Source: Agelas oroides (taxonomy: Eukaryota > Porifera > Demospongiae > Agelasida > Agelasidae). From it: a stretch of DNA of 64,000 bases. The first letter of the stretch is position 1. Each line of letters starts with the position of its first letter. Positions 45,601 to 55,984 of the stretch are shown here, piece after piece. The notes under the pieces were generated by a model. That model searched no databases. It worked only from the letters and a program-made list of their open reading frames with translations, and was not told the origin of the DNA. The translations under genes and the position numbers were made by a program. The DNA lies in assembly GCA_949130485.1 (NCBI GenBank), contig OX422186.1:10868271-10932270 (forward strand). Direction: 5' to 3'.

Positions 45601-46377
45601 CAAGGATACCGGGTTGTTACTTACACTTATGCAGAAACAACCTTCCTTGGGCACTTCTGGAAACAGCCTGTTCTTCCATGAGACAAAACATGCAGGCAGT
45701 GGATCATTGATACCCTTGCCAAGGGACAGCTTGAATGCTTTCAGATGATTGTCTACTGTTCTTCGCTGTTCCAGCACCTCACTGGTGAAAAACTCCTTCA
45801 CCATGGCTGCAGTGTCGTCTGCAAGACTGTTTCCACTGATCATAAGTTTTGGCTTTGTGTAGTCTTCTGGGAGATAGCTGAATGTACCGGCAGGTTGCAA
45901 TTTTGGACCAGGTGGATAGGTAGTGGAAAATTTGGTGCTCCTATCTTTCAAACTGCTTTCATGTTCAGGCTGTTCCTCCCCTCTAATGGCCACCTGGTGT
46001 GACGCTCCATCCTGTGCATTTTCATGGTGAAGAGGTTGTTGTGGCTGTGGATCATCGGCAGCCTGCAGGAGAAAGCACAGTTGCCATAGCAGCATGCACT
46101 GTAGCTGCTACAAGTAATTTTTGCCATCTCTTGCACAGTGGGTGACTCCGTAACATCTAGGCCTCTTTTTAGGGGGATGTAGTTCATTGATTGTCTATGC
46201 ACACATGTACATGCAGCTACAGATCCAGGGGTAAGTGACAACACCAGGTGGATAGGTATGTAGAACATGTTAACTCACCCGGTATGGTGTTTCATTCTCC
46301 TGGACCATGTATACATTGTCATGGAAGGCCACCGGAAGTTGCCATTGCTGTGGCCACTCTTGTTGGACATGTACATT
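42673..46377 (-). CDS. Coiled-coil family member 2, probably fused to ZU5-UPA-Death module
   Basis: Exons: 46279-46377 (33 codons), 45264-46062 (coiled-coil block, phase 1 end), 43616-44193, 43411-43557, 43176-43350, 42673-42989. The second exon has the family blocks (AGTFSYLPEDYTKPK, VLEQRRTVDNHLKAFKLSL) and ends GCTG|GTATGT. The next acceptor gives G|GC TAC, in phase. Exon 43616-44193 is a ZU5 domain (GYGLKLHVPQGALPAG, SLVSAVYWLDSEP) as in UNC5, ankyrins and PIDD; the middle exons fit a UPA-like linker; the last exon is a Death domain (MNEVAAKIPSKWRD, LGLDQGVLEGIA, FTRWKKQN). If the fusion is wrong, this is two genes, with the ZU5-Death part (405 residues) starting elsewhere. The 5' exon is unresolved; a hydrophobic exon MNLFSLLLIIFLVLSTYS (47179-47258) is a candidate but ends in the wrong phase. 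Confidence 0.7.
44261..45240. other. Intron or intergenic stretch, nothing recognised
   Basis: About 1 kb between the coiled-coil exon and the ZU5 exon. No repeat, hairpin or coding block was recognised. Confidence 0.5.
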
Positions 46378-46767
46378 CTGGAGAGCATTATTCTATATTG
46401 ATTGAAAAGTTGGAAGTGAGTGCAGCCAGTGGCTCTTCCCACTTCCCATTACCTTCAAAACGGTTGTTGCTTGTTCATTTCAAACTCAGACCCTAAATAT
46501 TTATATAGGTTATACAATGAGGTCAAGGTCTCTATGAGATTATACACAACTGAGCTCCACAGCCTTGGTTGTGTATATCTTGGTATTGCGCTAAATTGGA
46601 CCCACCCAAAATTAATTAGTGGCAGCTTGCGCTAAGTTGGATCCACCCATGTGTTTTAAATATGGTAACAATCATGCTTACAACGTGGCTACAACCAGGC
46701 TATCTGGTGTACCACAAGTGCCTTGATTGCGTTCTTCAGTTGATCCCAACTGTGAGGTGCATTTTAC

Positions 46768-47139
46768 TATGGGGTGCCGTTTGTGTCAAAACTCCGGTTT
46801 TTAGTAATGTTTATCAAACCTGCGACCTTTACTAAACCTCGATCGATCTCTACTGGAAATGGCAATCCATCGACCTTTGCTATATAAACATCGATCGATC
46901 TTTGCTAAACATCGATCGATGTTTAGATGTTTAGCTAAACATCGATTGATGTTTAGCAAAGATCGATCGATGTTTAGCTAAACATCTAAACATCGATCGA
47001 TGTTTAGCAAAGGTCGATGGATTGCCATTTCCAGTAGAGATTGATCGATGTTTACTAAAGATCGATCGAGGTTTAGTAAAGGTCGCGGGTTTGATAAACA
47101 TCACTAAAAACCGGAGTTTTGACACAAACGGCACCCCAT
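46768..47139. mobile_element. Long palindromic MITE rich in CGATCGAT, about 372 bp
   Basis: The arms of well over 100 bases are near-inverses (ATGGGGTGCCGTTTGTGTCA ... TGACACAAACGGCACCCCAT). ATTTTAC stands on both sides (46761-46767 and 47140-47146), a possible 7-bp TSD. The centre repeats AAACATCGATCGATGTTT and close variants many times, so the element is palindromic at more than one scale. Confidence 0.85.
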
Positions 47140-47616
47140 ATTTTACAGTTGTGTACTGCTGCTACTATAGTTGCTAACCTTGGTTCTTGCACATATAACA
47201 GGCTGCTATAGGTGCTCAAAACCAGAAAGATGATTAACAGGAGGGAAAAAAGGTTCATCGTTGTGGCATTGTGGCATGCTTGAGGTTCAACCACTGCTTA
47301 TTATGGGTGTGCCGCACTGCTAAATACACCTCTACTGTACATAGCAAGAATACAGTTCTGACTACTGGTCTTGCTATACTTCATTACCTGGTTCAGCAGG
47401 CACGGTTCTACAAACCGTTGAAGTACACCCCCCATCATGTAGGTTGACCTTTATGTGAAAGAAACAAGCTTGTTCTCCATTGATTTCAAGTTTAGTGATC
47501 TTTATTTCTATAATGCATGCTTTATCATGGTGAGCGTATCTGAACTCACCAAACAGAAAGTTATAGTCGGATAAAAGTCGAAGTGGCTACGTCCGGAATC
47601 TCCCTGGCCGGCCTGT

Positions 47617-47913
47617 CATACCACGCCCGCGCCCGCCCGACGCCCATATTTGTTTACGTGCCGGAAAACCTAGCCTCGTTCCCAGGCCGTTCCCGCCTCC
47701 AGTATAAAAACTGAATCTCCAGCTAGCTCCCTGGCCTGTACTGTCATTAGCATTAATGCATTACGTACATACGTACATGAGGTCTTATGACGTCATGACC
47801 ACGCCCGCCCGACGCCCGTATTTGTTTACGTGCCGCAAACCTAGTCTCGTTCCCAGGCCGTTCCCGCCTCCAGTTTTTGATCGTGCAGATCAAAAACTGG
47901 AGGCGGGAACGGC
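47617..47913. repeat. 50-bp direct repeat plus two hairpin elements
   Basis: CCACGCCCG ... CGACGCCCATATTTGTTTAC at about 47620-47672 recurs at 47800-47848, each followed by CCTAGYCTCGTTCCCAGGCC. The second is a full hairpin (47846-47913, CCGTTCCCGCCTCCAGTTTT and its inverse); the first is half of one. Confidence 0.75.
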
Positions 47914-47996
47914 CTAGGGAAAACCCGGAGCAGTTCCCCCTCAGCCTCGTTCCCAGGCCCCGCCCAGCTTTCCGTCGCTTGCAGTACGGAAAAGCC

Positions 47997-48392
47997 TAGT
48001 CTCGCAAGCCCGACCCACTTCCGTTAGAGAAGGGAGAGGGTCTGGTGAACAGCGTATACAAGCCGTGTCCCGCCGCACTGTACAGTGCGGTACAATCACA
48101 TTGCAGTATTTTGTCACATGACGCATTACGTCACTGTTTGAGCAGCAATAGCAGTCTTGAAAACGGCCAAGGAGAGCTAGGGCATCTTTTCCGCTACTGC
48201 AGAAGCTGTAAAAACACTTCGACTATACTTCTCGGGGAGCGTGCTTACTCCGCAACAGGTAATTCAAGAGTGCATTATTTGAAATCTGGTTACGTCATCC
48301 AACTAATTGCATTCCGGTGGGACACGGCTTGCACACGCAGTTCACCAGACCCTTCCCTTCTCTAGCGGAAGTGGGTCGGGCTTGCGAGACTA
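47997..48392. mobile_element. TAGTCTCG element, 396 bp, long inverted ends
   Basis: It begins TAGTCTCGCAAGCCCGACCC and ends GGGTCGGGCTTGCGAGACTA. The inverted ends extend inward through GTCTGGTGAAC and GTTCACCAGAC to the ACAAGCCGTGTCCC region, roughly 85 bases. The interior resembles 61622-62011 along its whole length and has ATTACGTCA and TTACGTCATCC, the core of CREB/ATF sites, plus a CAACAG|GTAATT donor-like site. No TSD; it appears inserted in an older hairpin. Confidence 0.8.
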
Positions 48393-48399
48393 CCGTGGA

Positions 48400-49315
48400 C
48401 ACCGTGGCAACATCAGCAACACCAGATAAAATTAATGAAGACAAGCTAAACAAAATTTGGATTATATTGATGGGGATGGCAACTGTCTATATTGAGCTAT
48501 ATAGTGGATTCTTTTGGAAAACAGAAATACTGTCCACAAGTAGCAGCGTTTGTGGAATGGAATACTTGCCTCAGTTTGTTCAAAAATTGTTAAAACTAAT
48601 GGCGTATTGCAAGTGGATCAGGAAAAATAGCCAATGGGGGTCACAGATCGAAACTTATTGAAGTGACTACTGGCCATTCTAGTACCTGTGTTCCTGTTCA
48701 GCCAACAAGCCTGGCAGCAGAAAGTGAATATGTTGTAAGCCTAAGAACATACATAGCTGACATCAACTTGGACTTCCATTCAAGGCTGGGATGCCTCAAA
48801 ATCATTTTGAATGAAAACACCAGCTGATAGAATTTGATCATGACCCCAAAATAACCACTTTGTGTATCTGAAGAACCAGTCCCAAACAAACTTTACTTAT
48901 TTCCATATCTTCTATAGTTTATGCATCACTTTTTTAGTGGAACACACACTTCAAACCTTTTATATTGATCAAGTTTGCTCTTGAATAGCAACTGATTACT
49001 CTGTACCTGCATGAGAAACATGTTACAAAACCAAAGCACCATTCTTCGTGGAACACTCCTCATGTTTCAATGTTGATTACGTAATGCAAACATAACAGTT
49101 GCATCATGCACATGCATGACACCAGATGTTGTGAACTTAGTGCGGCCCTTTATAATGCTCTAGTATATATGTATTGTGCATCTGCACTATTCCTACATGG
49201 AGAGTTGGTTGACTCGATCTCTGATACTGGAATGCAGTTATACAAGACTTGAACAAGGAGCACATAGGCAGTCACATAATCATCACAGTAAGTTTTCTAA
49301 CTTTGAAACATTTAC
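48400..49315. other. Intergenic, nothing recognised
   Basis: About 900 bases between mobile elements. No conserved coding block or repeat recognised. Confidence 0.5.
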
Positions 49316-49392
49316 TAACCTTGTTCCCAGGCCACTCCCGATTTTCTCCATGGCTGCAAGATAAATCTGGGAGTGGCCTGGGAACAAGGTTA
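49316..49392. mobile_element. TAACCTTG hairpin element, 77 bp
   Basis: TAACCTTGTTCCCAGGCCAC ... GTGGCCTGGGAACAAGGTTA are perfect inverses of 20 bases. Flanks AACATTTAC and CATTTTTAC match at 6 of 9. Confidence 0.75.
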
Positions 49393-49547
49393 CATTTTTA
49401 CTCCACATGCACAATACAAAACAGATGACTAACAGGGTGTGGCTAAACAGTACGAAAGTACCGAGTGAGTGGTGAAACTTCTGACAGTACACAGGTGTCT
49501 GGTATCAATGTTATGTGAATGCTTAGTTGAGGGGTGTGGTGTACTGA

Positions 49548-51490
49548 CTAGCCAGATAGTTCCTCTTCAGTTGCAGGTTGTACTGCAATGTTAACTCGTT
49601 GTATCAGGACACCAGTACCCCTCTTTTTACCGGTACTTCCAGTTCGCTTCAGCACATACGAATCAAGTGCAGTTGAAATGTTTTTCATAAGAATGCGGAT
49701 TTCTTCTGCAAATCGGTCTATCTCAGCAGGGAGGCTTTGCAACTCTTTCCAGATCGCATCGGTTGTCCTTGTACGTACTTCAACAACACTCAGCAGTTGC
49801 ATATTCTTTTCCTTGAGCGTACGCTTCAGATCATCTTTCTCCTGAAGATAGTTAAGGCATGCTTCGAGGAGAGCATTCATGTGAGTGCCAGTTGTAACGA
49901 GCTCCGGAGTGAGCAAGTATCGTTTGTTGGCATGGATGGCTTGAAGCATGGATGACTCATCGCTTCTTGTACAAAATTCAACGTAAAAAGCACCATCTTT
50001 AGGCACTTCTTCTTCACACTCTGGAAATATCTTGTTTTTCCATGCAACAAAACATGCAGGCAGTGGATCATTGATACCATTGTCAAGGGACAGTTTGAAT
50101 GCTTTCAGATGATTGTCTACTGTTCTCCGTTGTTCCAGTACCTCAGTGGTGAAAAACTCCTTCACCGTGGCTGCAGTGTCATCTGCAAGACTGTTTCCAC
50201 TGATTGGAAGGTTTGGCTTTGTGTAGTCTTCTGGGAGATAGCTGAATGTACCAGCAGGCTGGGGATCCTGATTTGCAGGTGGTGGATAGGTATTCAAAAC
50301 CCCCCTTCCAACTTTCACAGCACCATGTCCAGGCTCATTGACTTGTAGGGACAGATGTGCTGCTTGATTCTGTAGGTTGTCACGATTGGGATGATCTTGT
50401 TGACGATCATTATCTGGTTGCTATCATTGGCCACCATTGATAAAGATGTAGCAGGGAAAACAATTATTAGTAGGTCACATCATACAAAGAGAATTTAGTA
50501 CAACTGTAGTTACACTAATTAGGGTGGGTGGTGATTGGGTTTTAGTGATAATGCATGTGTACAGGTAGAGTTTGTGTCCCCTCTCCTATCCTGCAAAAGA
50601 AAGGGTTTGGACCCAGACTATTTCAAGAGTTGGGGGGGGGGGGGGGGGGAGGGGGAGGTTAGAGGGGACTTCACCCCGCACTTGGAGTTTTCCTAACCTA
50701 ACTGTTCTTGGATACTTTGACAAAGGTCCAAGGCCTTTCAAAGACGATCAGGGTTTCAATACTTTTGCGGGAGGAGCGACACCCTTCTGCTCCCTCCCCA
50801 CACTGACTGTGTAGCAGCTTGCTATACAAGTCTCCATCACAATAGTCTCATGCCCAGACCCCACCCGCGAGGAGAAGGTCTTGTGACATTCGGCTGATCC
50901 CTTGGGCTTCATTATAAATTCATAGCTTATCGTATGTATAGTTGCAAACTGATAACTGATTTATGACTGTGCCAAAAAAGTGCTGTGTCATCACACTGAA
51001 GTAGCCAAGGATTTCGGTGTTGCAACCACGGATTATGTTTTCTGCAATGTGATTGGTGCGGAGGAGAAACCAATCAACGTTAATGAAGCCCAAGGGATCA
51101 GCCAAACGTCACCAGACCCTCTCTTCTTGGGTGGGGTCTGGGCACAAGATAGCCTGGTACGTGCGCCGGGGACGAGGCTAGGCACAAGACTACCATCACA
51201 ATAGCTCCCCCTCTTTTCTGTTTCTGGATCTGTCCCTGTACTCACTGTGGTACAGCTAAGCTGACTCTTTATCACTCATGCATGCCATGCCCTCATGCAT
51301 GAGTAACAAACTGCTGAGTCAGCTTAGCTGTAACAAATTAGCTATGTGTACTCTTCTCGTATTTGTACTCAAGCTAAACTACACAGCGAAATAAGTACAC
51401 ACGATGCGAAGGTGTTGATATATATATAGTGTACACACTTACCTGGTAAAGGCCCAGAATATTCGCAATCCTTGAAATCACAACACCCAT
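49548..51490 (-). CDS. Coiled-coil family member 3, N-myristoylation-like start
   Basis: Two exons, 51443-51490 and 49548-50420, join in phase 0 to 306 residues. Exon 1 encodes MGVVISRIANILGLYQ, which fits the MGxxxS N-myristoylation pattern, so membrane anchoring is likely. Exon 2 starts QPDNDRQQDHPN, then the family blocks AGTFSYLPEDYTKPN, EVLEQRRTVDNHLKAFKLSL, DPLPACFVAWKNKIFPE and LQSLPAEIDRFAEEIRILMK, which predict helical coiled coils. The family's 3' donor position reads ACTG|GTGTCC here and translation runs on to a stop after EEELSG. The first intron contains two nested mobile hairpins. The start is 93 bases from a divergent secreted-protein gene. Function unknown. Confidence 0.75.
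50843..51192. mobile_element. TAGTCTC element, 350 bp, perfect 9-bp TSD, host to a nested copy
   Basis: It begins TAGTCTCATGCCCAGACCCC and ends GGGGTCTGGGCACAAGACTA once the nested insertion is discounted. CCATCACAA is exactly duplicated at 50834-50842 and 51193-51201. The interior (CCAATCACATT and similar) is non-coding. Confidence 0.9.
51150..51180. mobile_element. 31-bp hairpin element with perfect 9-bp TSD, nested
   Basis: It begins TAGCCTGGTACGTGC and ends GGGGACGAGGCTA, 31 bases in all, inserted near the right end of the 50843-51192 element. GGCACAAGA is exactly duplicated at 51141-51149 and 51181-51189. Its ends are those of the 594-bp element at 38771. Confidence 0.9.
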
Positions 51491-51583
51491 CACTTGCCTC
51501 TTGCTCCTTAGTTCATGAATACGAATATATTTTGCGGCGGGCGGCGCGGGCTTGAGCCACACCCACAAGGTGGCATCTCGAAC
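51491..51583. promoter_or_regulatory. Divergent promoter between coiled-coil gene 3 and the secreted-protein gene
   Basis: The start codons of the two genes are 93 bases apart, head to head, in a GC-rich stretch (GCGGCGGGCGGCGCGGGC). Shared control is inferred from spacing. Confidence 0.5.
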
Positions 51584-53523
51584 ATGGCAAGACTCTGTGG
51601 CAGTGTGTGGATCTTCTCGCTCTTCGTCTTGTTCGCCCGGGCACGACAGATGGTGCCAGCGACAATACCAGTGTGGTTGTTGGGAGAAAGGTAATAAAAA
51701 CAAGCATAGTTACAGTGATATCCACAGTGAGCTCAAGTTATGCAAAAGTAGATGGCAGTATCAACAGGAGCTTCATAAGCTCCTGGTATCAAGTATCGGG
51801 TTTCAACCCGTCCTGTCACTGCAGCAAGATTATCCCCATGGTGGATGCCTTTCCTGAATCGCTAGTCTAGTTTCTCATTATCCTTGTACTCAGCTGTTTG
51901 TAAGAGATATCGATGTTGATGTCCCATCTCAAGTACAACCCTACTGTACCATCAGATCTGGAAACCCAGGCCACCTACTTTACCTTTTGAATATATGTAG
52001 CTACACATAAAGTAAATTGCTATGTTAATATCTATGGCAGTGAAGATAGTTGTCACCAGCTTACATCAATCAAAATTTAGTGCTATGCCAGATACTCACT
52101 ATAGTGTAAAAGAACTGAGAAGGAAGTGAAGGGTTGATGGTTTAAGTACAGGAGCCCTGCAATTTACTAACGCACTGAAAGCATTACAACCAGTGTTTTA
52201 ATATGGATGTTCTTGCAAAGTAGCTATAGTAGATATGGGCACATGTAGTTACAAAGATTGTTCCCAAATGCTATGATTGGTCGGTAAATATCTAGGAAGC
52301 AGTACAATGGATAGTCAGGAACTCAGTGTCCCTGATTGACTAAGAACAGTGACTGCATTAATGTAGCTCCCAGTATGTGGAACGTGTGGACCTCATGGCA
52401 TTCCCCTCACAGCTCAAACTTTCCACAAGAATTTTTACTGCAACGGTTCCATGTATGACTATAAGCCTTTCAATTTTGAACCACAGACAAATATTTCCCA
52501 CTTCCATCTGACTCTCTTCTTGTAAGGCATGTAACTCACTAGAACATAGAGTGGCAGTTGTTTTGCATGTGGAAAAGGATCATCATCTTGTTTATACTTC
52601 ACTCCAGGTACAAGCAGATATCGACTGGTTGTGACACTGGTGACACTATTGCTGCACTGTCAGCTGACTCCATGCATATGATACTCTACGATGTTGTTGA
52701 ACAGATTAAAATGAAAAGCTTCCCACTCCCAATGCCTGGAGAGTTTGTGGAAATCAAGATGATTAACGAATCAGCCCAGGATGAAGTTGTTGTCATAACA
52801 CATGAACGTCACATGAGCATTTTGTGTTTTGGTAACTTCAAGACCATTCCTTATCCTGTCAAGCAAGCCACGAGTCTATTCATAGTGGAGAACCTGGCTT
52901 GTGTTATTCCAAATGCCACTGAAACTGTGACTAACATGGTTTGTGTGGATGTGATCAATCTTACTTACAATGAATGTCCAGTCCAGTTAGCTCCTCCATC
53001 TTACGGATATTCCGACATGCAGCCTCATGGCAATCCAAAAAATATCGCTTTGTTACTAAGCCATGCACCACTGGCATACTTGCAAGAATATAGTGTTGAA
53101 GATGGCTGCATTAAGCCTCTACGTGAAGGTAAAAATGTCTGGAACAGTTCCCGGGGATGGTTTTCTTACAATGGCTCACAGATCTATATTGACAAAGGCT
53201 ATATTGTACCCGTGGATAACCTGAACATGTCCGAAGGCTACTTTTATGGTTCACATGATTACAAGTGGTTTTCCCAATTCAAAGATGGTGATCACAGGAT
53301 AGCTGCAATTCGTTCTAGCTCAGAATACAAAGTGTTTTATTTTTCATGGCCACACATTGATCCAGCAGATTTTGACAATGTGCCCATTCCAGAAAATTAT
53401 GATATTTTTACTACAGACCAAGTTCATGCGTGTTCACAAACATTGGAATATGCTATTGTTACATATGAAGATTTGCGTAATGGCCAACTGGAGACAGGTG
53501 TTGCTTACTTGCACTTCATCTGA
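51584..53523 (+). CDS. Predicted secreted protein of unknown function
   Basis: Exons 51584-51690 and 52608-53523 join in phase (GAA AG|G TAC), giving about 340 residues. The N terminus MARLCGSVWIFSLFVLFARA is a good signal peptide. The mature part begins near RQMVPA and has repeated beta-strand-like segments (IAALSADSMHMILYD, VVVITHERHMSILCF, SLFIVENLACVI) and several N-glycosylation sequons (NES, NAT, NLT, NSS, NGS, NMS), so an extracellular beta-rich fold such as a propeller is possible. I do not recognise the family. Further small exons between the two cannot be excluded; 51712-51865 is open in two frames and could be one. It shares a promoter region with coiled-coil gene 3. Confidence 0.7.
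51866..52607. other. Intron of the secreted-protein gene, nothing recognised
   Basis: No repeat family or hairpin recognised in this stretch. Confidence 0.5.
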
Positions 53524-53677
53524 CATGCTTAGCATGCATACACTGCAGCTAACAGCAAGAGACACATCTGCTCATAGTATATGTGCATTTATTTTTGTAC
53601 CAAAATTAGTGGTTTGAATATCTCGTGCCAGCTCCACCTACATCACCGGCGGATCCGCGGACGGACCGGCTCACTCG

Positions 53678-53685
53678 TGACGTCA
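53678..53685 (+). promoter_or_regulatory. CRE-type palindrome TGACGTCA
   Basis: A perfect TGACGTCA octamer about 75 bases before the start codon of coiled-coil gene 4, in a short GC-rich stretch. A CREB/ATF-type site by sequence; binding is not shown. Confidence 0.45.
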
Positions 53686-53758
53686 CTCAAACTATTTGCT
53701 CATTGTAAACAAGTTTTGCGTGTGTACTGTGCAGAGTCACCCGACACCCCGGCCAGAC

Positions 53759-55646
53759 ATGGGACAACTCGTAAGTGCAGTATGCCATAAGTTTTCATTT
53801 GGGGCCCATACAAGACTACCGAGTAAAAGGGACGTACCCAGTTTGCAGGTTGCGATAGAAGTTTACCGTTGCTGCTGATTCATCACTCGCAGTGAAGCAG
53901 GAAGTTATGAGCGCCACAGGCCATAGTCTCGCGTAGCTGGTCTGGCTACGCGAGACCACCACAGGGCGGCATAATTTTCGGTCCCCATAAGCAAAGTCAA
54001 ACTAGGCCATACATACAAACGTAAGCACTGTGTATTCCCACAAGCCACGCCCATTGGTCAAACCAGCATTCCAGTGCAGACAACTTCAGACTTTTCTAAG
54101 GTGTAGTTAGGCCATACCAAATTGATTTTATGTTTCATGGATCCGGCCGGGTCTTTTTTTTGAAAATGCAATTAATATGTACACGTAATCCATTACTCAC
54201 TAGCCTCGTTCTCAGGCCTTCGCGCGTTCGTCGCTGAACGCAACGAACGCGGGAAGGCCTGGAAACGAGGCTAAGTACTCACCACGTGGCAAGGATGGAG
54301 GATGGCGAGCAGTTTTGTGTGGCTGAGCGGTATTTAATTAAATTAATGAGAAGTTTGGTCATTTTTATTTTTATTTTTTTGCCTGCCTACCGGGTCATGT
54401 TTCTGACCTAAGCAATCCGTGAAACATAAAATCGATTTGGTATGGCCTTAGTGACACTAATCTTTTGTAGCGTGGCCACATTCTTTCTCTGTGAAACAGC
54501 AAGTATAGCTAGCTTAAGCTGTCTCCTGTGAGAACATACCCCTACTGATCTAGACCCCCTCTTGTGATGTGGACTACTAGTCTCACAAGCCAGACCCAAC
54601 CAAGCCCAGCGCAAATCGCTTTCAGTATCACACATGGTGCTCGGGGAAGGAAGGGTCTGATGACGCTCGTGGGTAGGTTCAGTAGGTTGCCAGACTAGTG
54701 GACTACGGCATTCACTCACTGCACCCAAAATTGTGTTCTTACTACCTACTGGCTGACTACAGTAATTTCCTAAAATGACTGAGATAGATTCTAAGTACAT
54801 GGTTGGGTAATTGAGCTTATTGGCTTGCTTTGTCTACAGCTTCAAAGATGGTTTAACCGTCCTACTAATCCTCCACAAGAGCGAAATTCTGGTGCTTTTC
54901 ATCCTCAACACAATAGTGGGGTACATTATACTGCACCAGAAGATGTTCATGTGGCAGATGAAAGATCTTCTGCTTCTCAAGCTAGTCAGCCACCACCTTT
55001 GTGTGATCCAAAAGAATTTGAAGCTTCAACTCCTTATGGAAGCCATTACTATTCGTTAGATGCTTCTCGTTATCCCAATCTGCCAACACTTCCAGATGCT
55101 TCTATTCGTGTCAGAGCACCGCTGGAGGATATCCAGCAGAGATATGATTCTTTGATGCAGCAGCGTGAACTGGTGAGGGACTCCCTCTCCAGTTTCAAGC
55201 AAACTCTACACCAACCTGAGGATATGAGCCTTTTATCTTGTTTCAAAGCCATCAAGAAAGCTGTTGGCAAGGGAGTAAAGATTGATATTGTTCAAGGTGA
55301 AAACCCACACGTGGAAGTTGAGGACATTGTCTTGAACGCTCTTCCTGAGGAATATAAATGTGCCATTGGACATTTGAATACAGTGCTGAAGGGCTGCCAT
55401 GCATTTCTAGATGAAAAGCAAGAAGTAATTGATTTTATTAATAGCCAACTCAGCAAAATACGTCGTGATCAGCACATTCAAACACAGGCTGGTTTTACTG
55501 CCTGTAGTGAAGTTGAAGACTGGCCAAGGAAGATTGAGGAGAGTGCAAAAGAGCTAAAATGTCTCCTTCACGATATTGATGTAGCAAAAAGCAAGTTTGA
55601 AGATTCTGTGAGCACTGGTTTGCTGCTTGTGCTCAACAATGATTGA
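53759..55646 (+). CDS. Coiled-coil family member 4, diverged, N-myristoylation-like start
   Basis: Exon 1 is only 12 bases (53759-53770, MGQL, followed by GTAAGT) and joins 54840-55646 in phase, giving MGQLLQRWFNRP and 272 residues. The layout matches the other three genes: a polar N-terminal third, then LMQQRELVRDSLSSFKQTL followed by LLSCFKAIKKAVGKG (compare EQRRTVDNHLKAFKLSL and LPACFVAWKNK), then helices LNTVLKGCHAFLDEKQEVID and KIEESAKELKCLLHDIDVAK. Sequence identity to the others is low, so homology rests on order and pattern. An AATAAA-like ATAAAGAG lies about 60 bases after the stop. A TGACGTCA site lies upstream. Function unknown. Confidence 0.75.
53923..53957. mobile_element. TAGTCTCGCG hairpin, about 35 bp
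   Basis: TAGTCTCGCGTAGC, loop TGGTCTG, then GCTACGCGAGACCA: 12-base perfect inverted ends. CCACAGGCC and CCACAGGGC flank it (8 of 9). It sits in the intron of coiled-coil gene 4. Confidence 0.7.
54201..54273. mobile_element. TAGCCTCG hairpin element, 73 bp, 9-bp TSD
   Basis: TAGCCTCGTTCTCAGGCCTT ... AAGGCCTGGAAACGAGGCTA, in the intron of coiled-coil gene 4. The flanks ATTACTCAC and AGTACTCAC differ at one of nine. Confidence 0.85.
54577..54710. mobile_element. TAGTCTCAC-type element, diverged
   Basis: CTAGTCTCACAAGCCAGACC at the left and GGGTAGGTTCAGTAGGTTGCC AGACTAG at the right, with GGAAGGGTCTG in between, resemble shortened copies of the 390-bp elements at 47997 and 61622. Ends are approximate. 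Confidence 0.5.
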
Positions 55647-55984
55647 AATGAGAGTGTTTTAATTCTTCTAAACACTCAGTTTTATTCCACACATTTTTTT
55701 GTTGCTGAAATAAAGAGTGCATCTTTTTATTAGATTCTGAAAGCTATTTTTTTAGCTGTTGTACATAGTAGTTTCCAATAAAAATTAGTTTATCGCATCA
55801 AACTAAAAAAAAAGTGTACAACATACTGTTACCATGCTGTTAGTAACATTTGGTGTTAGTGGTTCCTTGACAGACAGTACTAGTTTGACAGCATTAGCAT
55901 AATATGTATGCTGTCATTCAAGAGGTACATACAACATACAACATAGAGCAGTTGAGTGTTACAAAAGTGTATAGTAAAATTTCT
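55647..55984. other. 3' flank of coiled-coil gene 4
   Basis: AT-rich, with AATAAA-like signals (GAAATAAAGAG, CAATAAAAATT). No gene seen. Confidence 0.5.

Noticed and set aside
47179-47258. Exon MNLFSLLLIIFLVLSTYS as signal-peptide exon of the ZU5-Death gene
   Set aside because: It ends in phase 2, while the next usable exon (46377) starts in phase 0; kept only as a possibility.
51374-51725. Minus-strand frame with hydrophobic start MLVFITFLPTTTLVLSLA
   Set aside because: It overlaps the plus-strand signal-peptide exon; the only minus exon with good phase and donor here is the short MGVVIS exon.
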